Assembly (NCBI GenBank): GCA_937995835.1
Contig: CALKIV010000081.1
Location: forward strand, 1 to 64,000
DNA length: 64,000 nucleotides
From: an uncultured Dysgonomonas sp.
Lineage (GTDB): Bacteria > Bacteroidota > Bacteroidia > Bacteroidales > Dysgonomonadaceae
Direction of reading: 5' to 3'
Numbering within the stretch: position 1 is the first letter of the stretch; the number at the start of each line of letters is the position of its first letter. Made by a program: the position numbers and the translations under genes. Positions 23,023 to 32,063 of this stretch are shown here, piece by piece. The notes beneath the pieces are model-generated. The model ran no database searches and was not told where the DNA came from. It saw only the letters and a list, made by a program, of their open reading frames with translations.

Positions 23023-24096
23023 TTACTCTTCAGGTTCTTCCACCGCTAGTTTGTAGTCTCCAGCTAAAGCCAAATTGTCTTTATTTAGCTGATCATTCAT
23101 TCTGAATAACTTAGGATGGATGTCATTGATACGAGTATCATATCCAGCTTGCATCCAAAATTGAACATCATTAGGATCACGCCCAATTTGTCTTACCTGA
23201 ATAAATGTTCCATCATCAGATTTCATTACGCCGGCATCGAGAAGACCTGGTTTTGTCAACATCAGCTGATCACCATATCCGTAAGCTTCATCTTGGAGAA
23301 GTTCCAAGTTTCTCGCTCCTGTGTCACTTCTTAAGTGCTCCAGAAAACGATCAATAGTTGGGTACTCTTGATATCTGAGTTTGCGTTTCAAAGCCTCACG
23401 TGCTGTAGAAATAGGATTGTCAGCAGCTCTTAGTTCCACGATGCCTTTAAGTAACAATGGATTTGAACCTTTAATAAAAGCAACCAATTTATCATACGCT
23501 TCATAATCTGTATCAGAAGCAGGAGCATTGAAAGCACCGGTTTCCACTAAGTTTCCTTTAGCCTTGTCAATCTCCCCGGCTATCTTTAGCAAATTGAGTT
23601 TGTAGTTGAAACCATTAAATGCCGTAATTGGGCTTTTAATAGCTTCATCACGTTGAGCAAAGAATAGACTAAACGCTACATCTTCTCCATGTGCTTTCGT
23701 TAAGTCTTGGAGGATCATAAACTCAAGAGGATGTTTCTTTTGTTTGTTGTCTAATATCTCACCCTGATTAGAGATCACTTTTTTCTCCTTATAGTTAGTG
23801 ATATTGTCAAACTCTTCCGCATAAGTCAATTCAGGTTGTAGAGTAGCCTCAAAGAATTTCATCAACTCTTTATACTCTATATCATTGAATGTCATACCTG
23901 AAGCATAAGGAGCAAGTATTCCTGCTCTACGTCTTTTGGAGACAAGAACATCCTTTCCTTGTACATCAATAATGTTGATCTTGAGGTTCTTGATTGTCTC
24001 ATTCAAGTAATAGAAAGGCAATTCTCTCAATACATTATTATACTTTACTGCATCTCTGGACAAGCCATCGATGGTTACCATTCTTTTCTTAGCCAT
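23023..24096 (-). CDS. Major capsid protein, 357 aa
   Basis: It is encoded directly after an S49 protease and a small coiled-coil protein, the usual protease-scaffold-capsid order of HK97-like phages. The sequence has LRELPFYYLNETIKNLKINII at the N-terminus, a glycine-rich and charged E-loop-like region (EGEILDNKQKKHPLEF zone, about 115-135) and late SFRDP-like beta strands (GTFIQVRQIGRDPNDVQFW). Size is typical. The A-rich leader TATAAAAGCAAAGATATG agrees with high expression. The specific fold could not be tested, but no other gene here is a better candidate. Confidence 0.7.
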   Translation of the reverse strand: MAKKRMVTIDGLSRDAVKYNNVLRELPFYYLNETIKNLKINIIDVQGKDVLVSKRRRAGILAPYASGMTFNDIEYKELMKFFEATLQPELTYAEEFDNITNYKEKKVISNQGEILDNKQKKHPLEFMILQDLTKAHGEDVAFSLFFAQRDEAIKSPITAFNGFNYKLNLLKIAGEIDKAKGNLVETGAFNAPASDTDYEAYDKLVAFIKGSNPLLLKGIVELRAADNPISTAREALKRKLRYQEYPTIDRFLEHLRSDTGARNLELLQDEAYGYGDQLMLTKPGLLDAGVMKSDDGTFIQVRQIGRDPNDVQFWMQAGYDTRINDIHPKLFRMNDQLNKDNLALAGDYKLAVEEPEE

Positions 24097-24106
24097 ATCT
24101 TTGCTT

Positions 24107-24523
24107 TTATATAATTCCTTGTTCTTTGCACTCAGCTAGAATAGCCAAAGTGTCGCCTACATTTTTATCAGCAAAGTCACTGATATCAGTTGTCTTTGCA
24201 TCTGCTTCTTTCCCTGCAACAATCTCTGCAGAGTCAGCACCAGGGCCCGCCAGCAGATTTGCATTTTCTGTCTCCAATTCTTTCACTCTTTCTTGAGCAG
24301 TTGTCAAATCAGACTGTGCCTTTTCGAGAGATGTTTTTAGACCAGCTACATCAACAGAAGATTCTTCAGTTGATTGTGTGATCATTTCTTTTACAATATC
24401 AGCAGTGATGTCCTCTTGTTTCAGTTCACTGTTTAAACCAAGAATAGCAGATACTACATCTTTGTAATTATCTGCTGATTGCTTTAGTGCTGTATATTCA
24501 CTATTACTTAATACTTTAGGCAT
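24107..24523 (-). CDS. Scaffold-like coiled-coil protein, 138 aa
   Basis: A short helical N-terminus (NSEYTALKQSADNYKDVVSAIL) leads to a coiled coil (LKTSLEKAQSDLTTAQERVKELETENANL, about 75-105) and an acidic, alanine-rich tail. The gene is 12 bases after the protease and 10 before the capsid. That position and shape are those of an internal scaffold that the S49 protease removes during maturation. No homology can be claimed. Confidence 0.6.
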   Translation of the reverse strand: MPKVLSNSEYTALKQSADNYKDVVSAILGLNSELKQEDITADIVKEMITQSTEESSVDVAGLKTSLEKAQSDLTTAQERVKELETENANLLAGPGADSAEIVAGKEADAKTTDISDFADKNVGDTLAILAECKEQGII

Positions 24524-24534
24524 TTTACATATAT

Positions 24535-25407
24535 TTAGGTGTTAAAATAATTCAGTACATTGTCGAATGAGTCGATACCATCTATCAAGCCAAGTTTTTG
24601 AGCCTCATGAGCAAAATAGACTTTACCTGTTCCCCATTCTTTGCGGTCAGCTGTGAGCTTGCCATCTCGAGAGGTTTCAATAAGCTCCAAGAAAGCATCA
24701 TTGTAAACATTAACTATTTGCTTCAATGGCTCTGTATTGCCTTTTAAGGCTTCATAGTACTCACTGTTTTTATCTTTTGATGCATCAGCATATACCTCTA
24801 TAAGGTTTATACCCATTTTTTCAAATTGTTTTGAAAAGTCAGCTATTGTCAAGTAAGTACCAATGGATCCTACTCGAGCCAATTTACTATTAGCAACAAT
24901 CATATCACAAGCTGCTAAGTTTCCCATACCTGCCGAACAGCTCGTATCATCCACAAAACCAATGATAGGCTTCGAAAATTTAGAAACGGCTTCATGGAAC
25001 AAACGCATTGCTCCACCTTCACCACCTCCAGTCTCTTGCTTGAGTACCACACCTTTTATATTAGAACTAGCATCACAACGAGCCAAGATGTTTGCTTTGG
25101 TAGCCATTCCTGCAGGACCACAATATTGATCGTGCTTAGTGATTGCCCCACTTATACTAATTACAGCTATAGAATTTTCGGGAGCCTCCTCCGGAGAATT
25201 CCATCTGCCGTAATCTGAAACATGGAAAAGCCCAGATTGCATTGTAGCAAACTGGACTCCACTGTTAACATTTAAACTATCAGTATTGGGAACAGAATTT
25301 CTAGGGCTTTCACCCTTCAGGAAAGCAGCAACTAATGGAAGATAGTTTATAGCGTGGCTATATTCCATCATCCAAATAGAGTTCAATATATTATGTTTAA
25401 GAAGCAT
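24535..25407 (-). CDS. S49-family prohead protease, 290 aa
   Basis: The fold is that of a ClpP/SppA-like serine protease: AVISISGAITKHD, then an acyl-enzyme turn DDTSCSAGMGNLAACD with Ser158 as the likely nucleophile, a VGSIGTYLTIADFS segment, and VYADASKDKNSEYYEAL with Lys211 or Lys213 as the general base. No signal peptide or membrane segment is seen, which separates it from the cell SppA. Such single-domain S49 proteins mature the prohead of phages. The gene is followed directly by the scaffold-like and capsid genes. Confidence 0.85.
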   Translation of the reverse strand: MLLKHNILNSIWMMEYSHAINYLPLVAAFLKGESPRNSVPNTDSLNVNSGVQFATMQSGLFHVSDYGRWNSPEEAPENSIAVISISGAITKHDQYCGPAGMATKANILARCDASSNIKGVVLKQETGGGEGGAMRLFHEAVSKFSKPIIGFVDDTSCSAGMGNLAACDMIVANSKLARVGSIGTYLTIADFSKQFEKMGINLIEVYADASKDKNSEYYEALKGNTEPLKQIVNVYNDAFLELIETSRDGKLTADRKEWGTGKVYFAHEAQKLGLIDGIDSFDNVLNYFNT

Positions 25408-25462
25408 TGCAATATGTTTTATATTGCAATGATAATTCTATATATATAGTCTCTAAAGGACT

Positions 25463-25924
25463 TTAAATTGTTAAAATAGGAGGTTCAATCAGTTGTTTTC
25501 CCTGAAATTCTAACTGCCACCCTGCGAAACCAGACGCCGAAGATGGCGTAAGAGGTGAAAGAGTTGCAAGCAATGGATACTCATCAGTTCCTGCTACTCT
25601 CCATAATCCATCTCTATCGGCATATCTGAGTAATATATATGGAGAAACTCTTAGAATAGGAATATATGGATCGGATTTCAATAGATTGATTGTTCCTGAT
25701 ATATCATAGATGAGCCCAGCGTCTGGTCTATTCCCTTTTATTATTATTTTTATGCTATCAGGTTGAACCGTTAATACTTTCCATTCTGCATCTTTGAGTA
25801 ATTGAACCTTACAAGTATCATTTACAATCTTAAAAGAAGTCACTTCTTTAGAAAAAACGAAAGCTGCAGAAATAAATCCGCCCATATTGTCCATGTTATC
25901 TAAATATTCGTTGCTTTTATCCAT
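25463..25924 (-). CDS. Hypothetical phage protein, 153 aa
   Basis: This gene starts about 40 bases after a degenerate copy of the repeated promoter (25965-25998). The product is beta-rich (GLIYDISGTINLLKSDPYIPILRVSPYILL, EYPLLATLSPLTPSSASGFAGWQLEFQG) with no signal peptide. The sequence ends LIEPPILTI. It is upstream of the protease gene by 56 bases. The pattern suggests a structural or assembly protein of the head operon. I do not recognise the family. Confidence 0.6.
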   Translation of the reverse strand: MDKSNEYLDNMDNMGGFISAAFVFSKEVTSFKIVNDTCKVQLLKDAEWKVLTVQPDSIKIIIKGNRPDAGLIYDISGTINLLKSDPYIPILRVSPYILLRYADRDGLWRVAGTDEYPLLATLSPLTPSSASGFAGWQLEFQGKQLIEPPILTI

Positions 25925-25964
25925 CTTAATGTGTTTGTTATTAAATGTTTAGCCATTTATATTC

Positions 25965-25998
25965 CGAAAATATTCCATTTTACCCACAAAAAAAGGAC
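25965..25998 (-). promoter_or_regulatory. Repeated phage promoter, degenerate copy 4
   Basis: GTCCTTTTT (25990-25998) is followed 17 bases later by TATTTTCG (25965-25972) and then an AATATAAA element on the minus strand. It differs from copies 1-3 by one base in each box and one in the spacer. It sits before the 25924 operon, after a weak hairpin. Confidence 0.45.
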
Positions 25999-26027
25999 AA
26001 AACAGTACACTTGCTGGACTAAATAAA

Positions 26028-26516
26028 TTAAGAAAAACTAGAGTCCTTCTTAGCGTATCGTCTTATAGTTCTGGTACGCTTCAATACATTTACTCGATAT
26101 CGATAATAATCTTTGATTAATGCATCTGCAGTAATTGATTCTATTTGATATCTACAAATAAATTCGTGTGCTGTATCTAAATACGTTTGTCCTATCCGAT
26201 GTTTTTCCTCATCATACTTAGCACGTAACTCAGCGTAAAATATATCTTCGATTCTACGTTCTAAAATTTTCTCACTACGCTCCCCAAGATAATTGTAGTC
26301 TCTAGGATTTTTTCCTTCAGCTCTTTTAGGTAAAAAAATTTCTACATTTCCTTCGTCAATAGGGCTGTCATCTGGACGCTTAACCATCAAATCCCAGAGA
26401 GTATGATAAATATCTAGTCTGTCATCAAATCGGATACATTCTCTACTGGGATCATAAAACTTTCCATAGAGATATTCTGCTAAGTGAGGTTTAATATTGA
26501 TTTTAGTGGTGACCAT
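26028..26516 (-). CDS. Hypothetical phage protein, 162 aa
   Basis: This is the first gene after the repeat-rich region at 26642-26879. It begins MVTTKINIKPHLAEYLYGKF and contains DDRLDIYHTLWDLMVKRPDDSP and a helical, basic C-terminus (YYRYRVNVLKRTRTIRRYAKK). The KPHLAEYLY opening and short HTH-like helices could make it a DNA-associated protein. There is a 13-bp palindrome GTATCTTAGATAC just upstream (26559-26571). No family is recognised. It may be an early or middle gene rather than a structural one. Confidence 0.55.
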   Translation of the reverse strand: MVTTKINIKPHLAEYLYGKFYDPSRECIRFDDRLDIYHTLWDLMVKRPDDSPIDEGNVEIFLPKRAEGKNPRDYNYLGERSEKILERRIEDIFYAELRAKYDEEKHRIGQTYLDTAHEFICRYQIESITADALIKDYYRYRVNVLKRTRTIRRYAKKDSSFS

Positions 26517-26641
26517 TTTTAAAATTTAGTTAAGTGTTAACATTCAAACTCTTATCTCGTATCTAAGATACTTGTTTTTCGTAAAAAACACAAGCAAAAC
26601 TCCTGCAGGAAAATAACCGACCTTCCATATATTACAATAAA

Positions 26642-26879
26642 ATTCGTGCATTAGTTCCACTTCAATACAAACCAAGCCTTAACTATCTGTTTGTGTGTCA
26701 TTTGAACTATGCACGAATTATGTTTGAAATGGAGAATTTAAATAGTGCGTGGTACAAAACATGCAAAATAATGATGTTTGTGCCAAAAGTGCGAATTCGT
26801 GCAAAATTCGTGCATCGATATTTGTTTAAAAATCAAACTCTTATATTTTAAAAAATAAGTCATGCACGAAAGCACGAAT
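26642..26879. repeat. Cluster of six TTCGTGCA-type repeats
   Basis: Copies of ATTCGTGCA occur at 26642-26650, 26795-26803 and 26806-26814. Inverted copies TGCACGAAT occur at 26710-26718, with single-mismatch versions at 26863-26871 and 26871-26879. The two central copies are 11 bp apart (one helical turn). An AT-rich stretch (26821-26860) lies among them. The arrangement resembles iterons of a replication origin or a regulator operator array. It sits between the replication operon and the late operons. Confidence 0.7.
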
Positions 26880-27194
26880 TTTTCTTATTTTTATTGAAGG
26901 TCTTTTAAAAAAGAAAGAAAATATAATAAATAAAGAATATAGAGGCTCTTCTTTACAATTTGTAAGTGTTTTCTCCAGTACTGGGAGAAGTATCTAACAG
27001 CAGCCGTTTCTTTTTGCTACATTTTTTAGCCAATTCGGTACTGTTGTACTCCATTTTTTTTCACACAAATAAGGGGGGGGAGGGGGAAATCAATAATAAG
27101 AAGATATATAAGCGGTGTTCGTACATAAATACAACCGTTCGAAGTCTCCAGCAAAGCTGTCGAGTTCTCTCTTATGTATTTACTTCCTCACTAA
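26880..27194. other. Non-coding stretch with poly-G tract
   Basis: No supported gene was found here. The stretch is AT-rich to 27065, then carries G8-A-G5 (27073-27086) and an ACATAA/TTATGT inverted pair with a CAGC/GCTG stem (about 27122-27180). A T-loop-like GTTCGAA occurs near 27138, but no tRNA can be folded. The region separates the replication operon terminator from the repeat cluster. Confidence 0.5.
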
Positions 27195-27220
27195 TAAAAA
27201 AGCCAGCATCACGCTGGCTC
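27195..27220 (-). terminator. Terminator of the early/replication operon
   Basis: AGCCAGC (27201-27207) pairs with GCTGGCT (27213-27219). On the minus strand the stem runs into TTTTTTA. It ends four bases after the last early gene (27224). Confidence 0.85.
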
Positions 27221-27223
27221 TAA

Positions 27224-27535
27224 TCACTCAAAATATGCTTCACATATAAACTCAAACTCTCTCTGAAGGCGAGGTGTACCAAGAATGACGGCAATGCCTC
27301 GAGCTGCTAATTCATATAGTCGCTGTTGTGTTATAGGACTCTCTCTAAAGTTGAAGTTATCTGCAATTATAAAATATGCCCGGGATAGATCATAATCATC
27401 AATAGTCGTCTTGATAAGTTTACCTGCATCCGATTGTGTTCTGGCGAATCCAAGATCTACTATAATCTTTCGGAGAATCCTAGCTCTTTGGTCTGCATCT
27501 GGATGCACTGCTACTATCAGCTTGTTCTGTTTCAT
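27224..27535 (-). CDS. Hypothetical phage protein, 103 aa
   Basis: The start is set at MKQNKLIVAVHPDADQRARI because the longer frame overlaps a small coupled gene. The protein looks like a Rossmann-like or flavodoxin-sized alpha/beta unit: KLIVAVHP, a RKIIVDLGFARTQSDAGK helix, AYFIIADNFNFRE, then RLYELAARGIAVILGTP. No catalytic motif is visible. It is the last gene before the early-operon terminator. Family unknown. Confidence 0.6.
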   Translation of the reverse strand: MKQNKLIVAVHPDADQRARILRKIIVDLGFARTQSDAGKLIKTTIDDYDLSRAYFIIADNFNFRESPITQQRLYELAARGIAVILGTPRLQREFEFICEAYFE

Positions 27536-27536
27536 G

Positions 27537-27662
27537 TTACATACTGTAATATACGTAGTATAGTCCATATACCCACAGATCAGCATACCACAATTTGAAC
27601 TCTCTAGTTGTCAAATGGGACTTTGCTCCTTCTTGGAAGGGACTTGACACTTCGGTTTTCAT
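27537..27662 (-). CDS. Small coupled hypothetical protein, 41 aa
   Basis: This frame starts by ATGA overlap with the stop of the 182-aa gene and ends two bases before the ATG at 27535. The layout is exactly that of translationally coupled genes. The product (MKTEVSSPFQEGAKSHLTTR at the start, then a tyrosine-rich end) has an aromatic C-terminal half that might touch a membrane. No family can be named. Confidence 0.5.
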   Translation of the reverse strand: MKTEVSSPFQEGAKSHLTTREFKLWYADLWVYGLYYVYYSM

Positions 27663-28207
27663 ATTTCTCCTTTAACTAATGTTAGATCCAGAATTACAGA
27701 ATCTCCCATTCTTATCCAAAGTCCACCCCCATGCATGGTTGAGTGGTCATAAGTGATCTGTACTCGACCTTTATTATCCTTATACACTTTGTATGTGGAA
27801 TCAAACGTTTCAGGAATAAGGTATAGTTTGTCCTCGGAGATAAGAGTATCATCAAACTTGCTAAGGCTCTCTTGTAGCATTTTTTCAAGTTTGTTTTTAG
27901 GACTCAAAAAACGCTTAGAAATTAAGTATCTTTTTGAGTCAGCACTCTGTGCGTGAATTAGCGGTGTGCTATTCTTGTACTTCTCCAGTTCATCTCTATC
28001 TATAAAAAAGCACATTTTCATATACTTATTATCCATTCCTGCGAGTTGGAGATTGGCATCATCTAGAAATCTAGGTTCTACTCCAAAAGATACAATTCCT
28101 CCTCGAGGATCTTTCTTTGCATTTACCAGTGCAATTGACATTGCTACTCCTTTGTTGTCATCTTGAGCCATATTCATAATGGCTTGTAGTAATTCATTCT
28201 TACCCAT
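27659..28207 (-). CDS. Hypothetical phage protein, 182 aa
   Basis: The protein begins MGKNELLQAIMNMAQDDNKG and continues as an alpha/beta sequence (VAMSIALVNAKKDPRGGIVSFGV, KMCFFIDRDELEKYKNS) with a C-terminal beta part (GRVQITYDHSTMHGGGLWIRM). No signal peptide, zinc site or nucleotide motif is present. It lies in the early operon downstream of the primase-helicase and two small genes, so a role in replication or host takeover is likely by position only. Confidence 0.6.
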   Translation of the reverse strand: MGKNELLQAIMNMAQDDNKGVAMSIALVNAKKDPRGGIVSFGVEPRFLDDANLQLAGMDNKYMKMCFFIDRDELEKYKNSTPLIHAQSADSKRYLISKRFLSPKNKLEKMLQESLSKFDDTLISEDKLYLIPETFDSTYKVYKDNKGRVQITYDHSTMHGGGLWIRMGDSVILDLTLVKGEI

Positions 28208-28253
28208 ATCTTTTTAGTTGGTTATTATCATTCCGTAAATTTGCGGTGTACAT

Positions 28254-28589
28254 TTAAAAGCTGTAGAAACAGCCGACTTGATCATCCCATATTATTTTCT
28301 CCTTGTGGATCTCTTCGTAGTCCATAGCTAGAAGGTTGAGCGGAATATTCTTCTCCGAGGATGTGAATGTCGCATTGTTCTCTTCGATGTAAGCATCCAT
28401 GTCCAGAATCATTGGAGCTAGTAGTTCTCTGACCTCTGTACAATCAGTCGCCTCCAGAGAAAGGATTGTGCCGTTTCTGTAGTATTCAGTCTCACACAGC
28501 AAATTTGCGTCATGCAGTTTGTCCAGGATGTCAATTGTTTCAAAATCCTTGTTGTAGTATAGTGCTGAATAGAATTTCTTTCTTCCCAT
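28254..28589 (-). CDS. Hypothetical phage protein, 111 aa
   Basis: The sequence is acidic (GRKKFYSALYYNKDFETIDILDK at the start, then TDCTEVRELLAPMILDMDAYIEENNATF) and looks alpha/beta with no membrane segment. It sits 12 bases after the preceding gene in the early operon. I see no catalytic motif and do not recognise the family. Confidence 0.6.
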   Translation of the reverse strand: MGRKKFYSALYYNKDFETIDILDKLHDANLLCETEYYRNGTILSLEATDCTEVRELLAPMILDMDAYIEENNATFTSSEKNIPLNLLAMDYEEIHKEKIIWDDQVGCFYSF

Positions 28590-28601
28590 TTCTATTTTAG
28601 T

Positions 28602-28928
28602 TTAATGTTTTTCTACTTTATTCGTTATATAATCATAAAGAGCTCGAGCATGATTACATCTTTTAATCAATGAATCATCGGGATATCCATCCCATAAATC
28701 ATAAATTTCTTGTCCTACAAAGTGTGAGATAGCATCATTTGTTCTTTGGTCAGTTCTTGATAAAAACAGCTCATAGCTACCTTCCAAAGATGCTTCCTGT
28801 TTATCCTTACTATCCCAGTGCCAGTCAGCTCCAATCTTTCCTGCAGTAATCCATTTTTTAGCTTCAGTAAGTTCCTCAGTTTTCACTTTGTGATACCTAG
28901 CTGCCATTTTTTTAGTTTTTGCATCCAT
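28602..28928 (-). CDS. Hypothetical phage protein, 108 aa
   Basis: A helical and charged protein (KKMAARYHKVKTEELTEAKKWI, then ELFLSRTDQRTNDAISHFVGQEIYDLWDGYPDDSLIKRC). It lies 27 bases after the primase-helicase gene. The composition suggests a small soluble accessory protein. No domain is recognised. Confidence 0.6.
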   Translation of the reverse strand: MDAKTKKMAARYHKVKTEELTEAKKWITAGKIGADWHWDSKDKQEASLEGSYELFLSRTDQRTNDAISHFVGQEIYDLWDGYPDDSLIKRCNHARALYDYITNKVEKH

Positions 28929-28955
28929 AATTTTGGTCTTTAAAAGTTATTATAT

Positions 28956-31900
28956 TTAGTCATCGTATTCGTGATCTTCATCTGCTCCAGTATTAGCCTC
29001 AAATGGTAGAGCTGGCTGTTCTGGTTCATCTTTATAAAAGTTCTCATCTCCAATAGTAAAATACTCCAGTCCACCTTCTTTGTGATCTATTATCGGATTC
29101 TGGTCTTTATCGTAGAATAGTGGCTCTCCAGTTACTTTGTCGTATCGATGTGGGTTAAACTTGTAACCTTTATAATTACAGTAGATTAGCAGTTTCTTTT
29201 TAAAGGCAGTTGCAGAATAGAACTGTAACTCTTTACCTGTCAGAGTAAGTTTAAAGTTGTCGTACACATCTTTTCGAACTAATTTCGTATTCATATGTGC
29301 TGCCTTGGAGAAATACTCATCAGCCCATTGTTCCATCTGAGTACCCATCATTTGACGTTGTTGTCTAGCCTCTAGTCTCTCTCCTGGAGCTTGCACTACT
29401 CCATATCGTAAATAGAGCTGTATGCACTCAGCCATGAGGTTGTAAAGTAGATTCCATTGGCCCCAATCCCATTCGTCAAAAAACAAGCATCCAAAGTCAT
29501 CCAAAGGTTTATGTTTGTCGTTGTAGAAGTCAGAGAAAGCAATCAGCCATTGTCTATCTCTGAAGGAACTTCCTTCTCCGTTGAGAGCGTGATTGGATGT
29601 GATATATATTTTGGGTGATCGAGAGAATGGGAATGTTTTTCTTCCTTCTCCTTTGTAGTTGACAGCCCAGTCTCCAGTGATACATGCAAATAAGAATTCT
29701 AGAGAGAAGTTTACCTTCACGTCATCCAGGAATACTACTCTTGTTTTTTCTTCTAACTCAGTCCATAAGAACTGATCTTTATCCATCCCTTCTTGCTTAC
29801 CATTGATATAAACTGTTGGCAGGAGCTGCTTGAACATTTCTCCGATGATAGATTTTCCAGAACGTCCGTTGGAGCTTCCGATATCCGATAACTTTCCATC
29901 CATTGCTACTACAGCTCGAGATACGTTTCTGTCTTTGCTAGACATCAGCATGTATCCGATGGCACATAGCTTAGAGAGAAGATGTACATTGTTCTCCTGG
30001 ATCTCGATAGGAGATATTGTTAGATCTGCATTGCTATCCTCATTGGCTGTTTTTAATGCTTTCTCTTTCCTCCAGGTGAAGTTGGAGGTATTGATTAAGA
30101 ATTGGAGCATGTGGCATGCTTTACCTTCAGCTGAAAGTTGGTAATCAAAGTTTCCTTTTTCGTCCTTGGTAACTTTTATAAGATTTTCTTCCAGTCTTTT
30201 GGCTGAAAAATCTTTCACATGATCGCTCCAGATGTAGTGTGATATCTGAGTGTAATCCACTATTTCCACTCCATCGATGGTAATCTTCCAGCATAGATCC
30301 TTGAAGTAAAACAGTTGAGCGTCACGTGTAGGAGTTTCAAATACTGGAGTATGGTATTCCAATCTTGATAGTTTATCTGGACCAAGGTACTGTGTTCCTC
30401 CTCGGTATAACATCTCGAGTACCTCTTCATCTTTCAGCGACTTGGTAAAGTCATCTACAAAGTCTCTAGCCTCAAATGGTTGTATTTCTCTTACTGTAGG
30501 AGGAGTCATGTGAATAAGGATTGGATGATTTTCCGTTTTCCAATATCTAGCAAATCCTCTTCGCTCTAGGAATCGCATACAAGGCACATATCTAAATTCG
30601 TAGGACTCTCCAGTCTTTTCTCCTTTGGCATTTACTTTTTCGTTGACTCTCCAGTATTGTTCGTCTGGCTCGATGGGACGTGTGCTTACAAGTTCTCCGT
30701 GTTCATCAATACGCCAAGACAATTTCCCTATTTTGAATTCAGGAAGCTCTTTTAATTTATCTTTATGTTTTTCAGCAAATGCTTGAGGACTCTGTAGTGA
30801 CCACAATTCTCGGAGAGCCAGATCTCCCATCAGTGTGATTTTATATAGCTGAATGTATTCTCCATCCAGGTTGTACTTATTGATCAGCGTATCGATATCC
30901 TCCTTCAGTAAGTCTGGATCTTCTTTTAGTGTATTGGTCAGTAGATCATCTATTCCTTTGTCCTTTGCTTCATTTTCTCGGATGTGTCCGATATAAATAT
31001 CAAGCGATATTCCTCTATTTTTCAGTGTCTCAACATACTTTTTGAAGTTGCGAGCTGCATACATGAAGTTTTGAGGACGTTGTTGAGCATTATCATTGAT
31101 GCCAATATTGGAGGAGATATCGTTCCAGTCTGCATCAAAAAGTAGCACAATTTCTCTAATCTCACACTTTTGTACAAGTTTGACTAGATCCTGTGGCACT
31201 TCTCCTTTGTAGGCAAAATTTTGTATTCCAGAAATACCCACCGATGGGATGCCGTGTTTACAAGCCTTTTCTGCTTTTTTCTCTCCTTCCTGGATGAATA
31301 TTCGATCGAGCTTCGTTCCATTCTTGTACAGCTCTCTAATCTTGTGAGGAATGTATAAAGCAGTACCAGCTCCAGATGGAGTCCTGTATTTTATTGGACG
31401 CTTCGTTTTACTGTCTAGATGTTCGTCTGGGAATTGATAGCGAACTCTGGCATAGCATTTTACTGAGCGTCTTTTCCTGTTGTCTTTAACTTCATATTTA
31501 ACAGGGTTTCCTTCCAGGTCGAAATACTCGATTACAACATCATCGACATCTTTATCGATGTCGCCAGAGTAGGTCAGTGTTCCAGTTCTGAAGACTGGAG
31601 ACTGAATGACTGTTTTATTTTCGTCTTTGGTTTTAATCTCGAAAGCGATATCCTTTTCAGTCAGACCAGATTCAGATAAAAACCGATCGAGATAAGATCC
31701 TTTGCCTTTTTTCCTTCCTTTGGTAGCAGGAACTACTTTCGGAGCTGGAGCTTCATCGATGATCACTATATTTAGAACTTCAGCGACTTGTCTTAAGCAC
31801 GATCCATAATCAATTCCTTGTCTGTATAAAAAATCAACTCCAGATTTTCCACTACAATTACTACATTTTGTACATCCAAACACTTGCTTACTTGGAGTAA

Positions 31901-32063
31901 CTAATAAGCCATTGTCAGCCTTACAAACTGGACACTGACCTTTGAATGTAGTTCCTGGCTTATTGGCTGGCACTAAAGATATATAGTGACTTATAACCTC
32001 ATAGAGCTTATCCTTAGATGCGTCCTTTATTCGTCTTTCGTTACTGGGTGTAATGTATGTCAT
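28956..32063 (-). CDS. Primase-helicase with zinc finger, toprim and SF3-type helicase, 1035 aa
   Basis: Domains in order: a CHC2-like zinc finger (Cys44, Cys47, Cys64, Cys67), a toprim segment (RIFIQEGEKKAEKA about residue 262 and LFDADWND about 310) and a C-terminal helicase with Walker A GSSNGRSGKS near residue 735. Phages use such fusions to prime and unwind their own origin. The combined architecture resembles plasmid- and phage-type D5-like proteins of Bacteroidota. It is the main replication gene here, and no separate DNA polymerase is seen, so the phage should rely on host polymerase. The candidate origin lies downstream at 26642-26879. Confidence 0.85.
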   Translation of the reverse strand: MTYITPSNERRIKDASKDKLYEVISHYISLVPANKPGTTFKGQCPVCKADNGLLVTPSKQVFGCTKCSNCSGKSGVDFLYRQGIDYGSCLRQVAEVLNIVIIDEAPAPKVVPATKGRKKGKGSYLDRFLSESGLTEKDIAFEIKTKDENKTVIQSPVFRTGTLTYSGDIDKDVDDVVIEYFDLEGNPVKYEVKDNRKRRSVKCYARVRYQFPDEHLDSKTKRPIKYRTPSGAGTALYIPHKIRELYKNGTKLDRIFIQEGEKKAEKACKHGIPSVGISGIQNFAYKGEVPQDLVKLVQKCEIREIVLLFDADWNDISSNIGINDNAQQRPQNFMYAARNFKKYVETLKNRGISLDIYIGHIRENEAKDKGIDDLLTNTLKEDPDLLKEDIDTLINKYNLDGEYIQLYKITLMGDLALRELWSLQSPQAFAEKHKDKLKELPEFKIGKLSWRIDEHGELVSTRPIEPDEQYWRVNEKVNAKGEKTGESYEFRYVPCMRFLERRGFARYWKTENHPILIHMTPPTVREIQPFEARDFVDDFTKSLKDEEVLEMLYRGGTQYLGPDKLSRLEYHTPVFETPTRDAQLFYFKDLCWKITIDGVEIVDYTQISHYIWSDHVKDFSAKRLEENLIKVTKDEKGNFDYQLSAEGKACHMLQFLINTSNFTWRKEKALKTANEDSNADLTISPIEIQENNVHLLSKLCAIGYMLMSSKDRNVSRAVVAMDGKLSDIGSSNGRSGKSIIGEMFKQLLPTVYINGKQEGMDKDQFLWTELEEKTRVVFLDDVKVNFSLEFLFACITGDWAVNYKGEGRKTFPFSRSPKIYITSNHALNGEGSSFRDRQWLIAFSDFYNDKHKPLDDFGCLFFDEWDWGQWNLLYNLMAECIQLYLRYGVVQAPGERLEARQQRQMMGTQMEQWADEYFSKAAHMNTKLVRKDVYDNFKLTLTGKELQFYSATAFKKKLLIYCNYKGYKFNPHRYDKVTGEPLFYDKDQNPIIDHKEGGLEYFTIGDENFYKDEPEQPALPFEANTGADEDHEYDD

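Noticed and set aside
27120..27190. Possible degenerate tRNA because of a T-loop-like GTTCGAA
   Set aside because: No acceptor, D-arm or anticodon stem can be paired around it.
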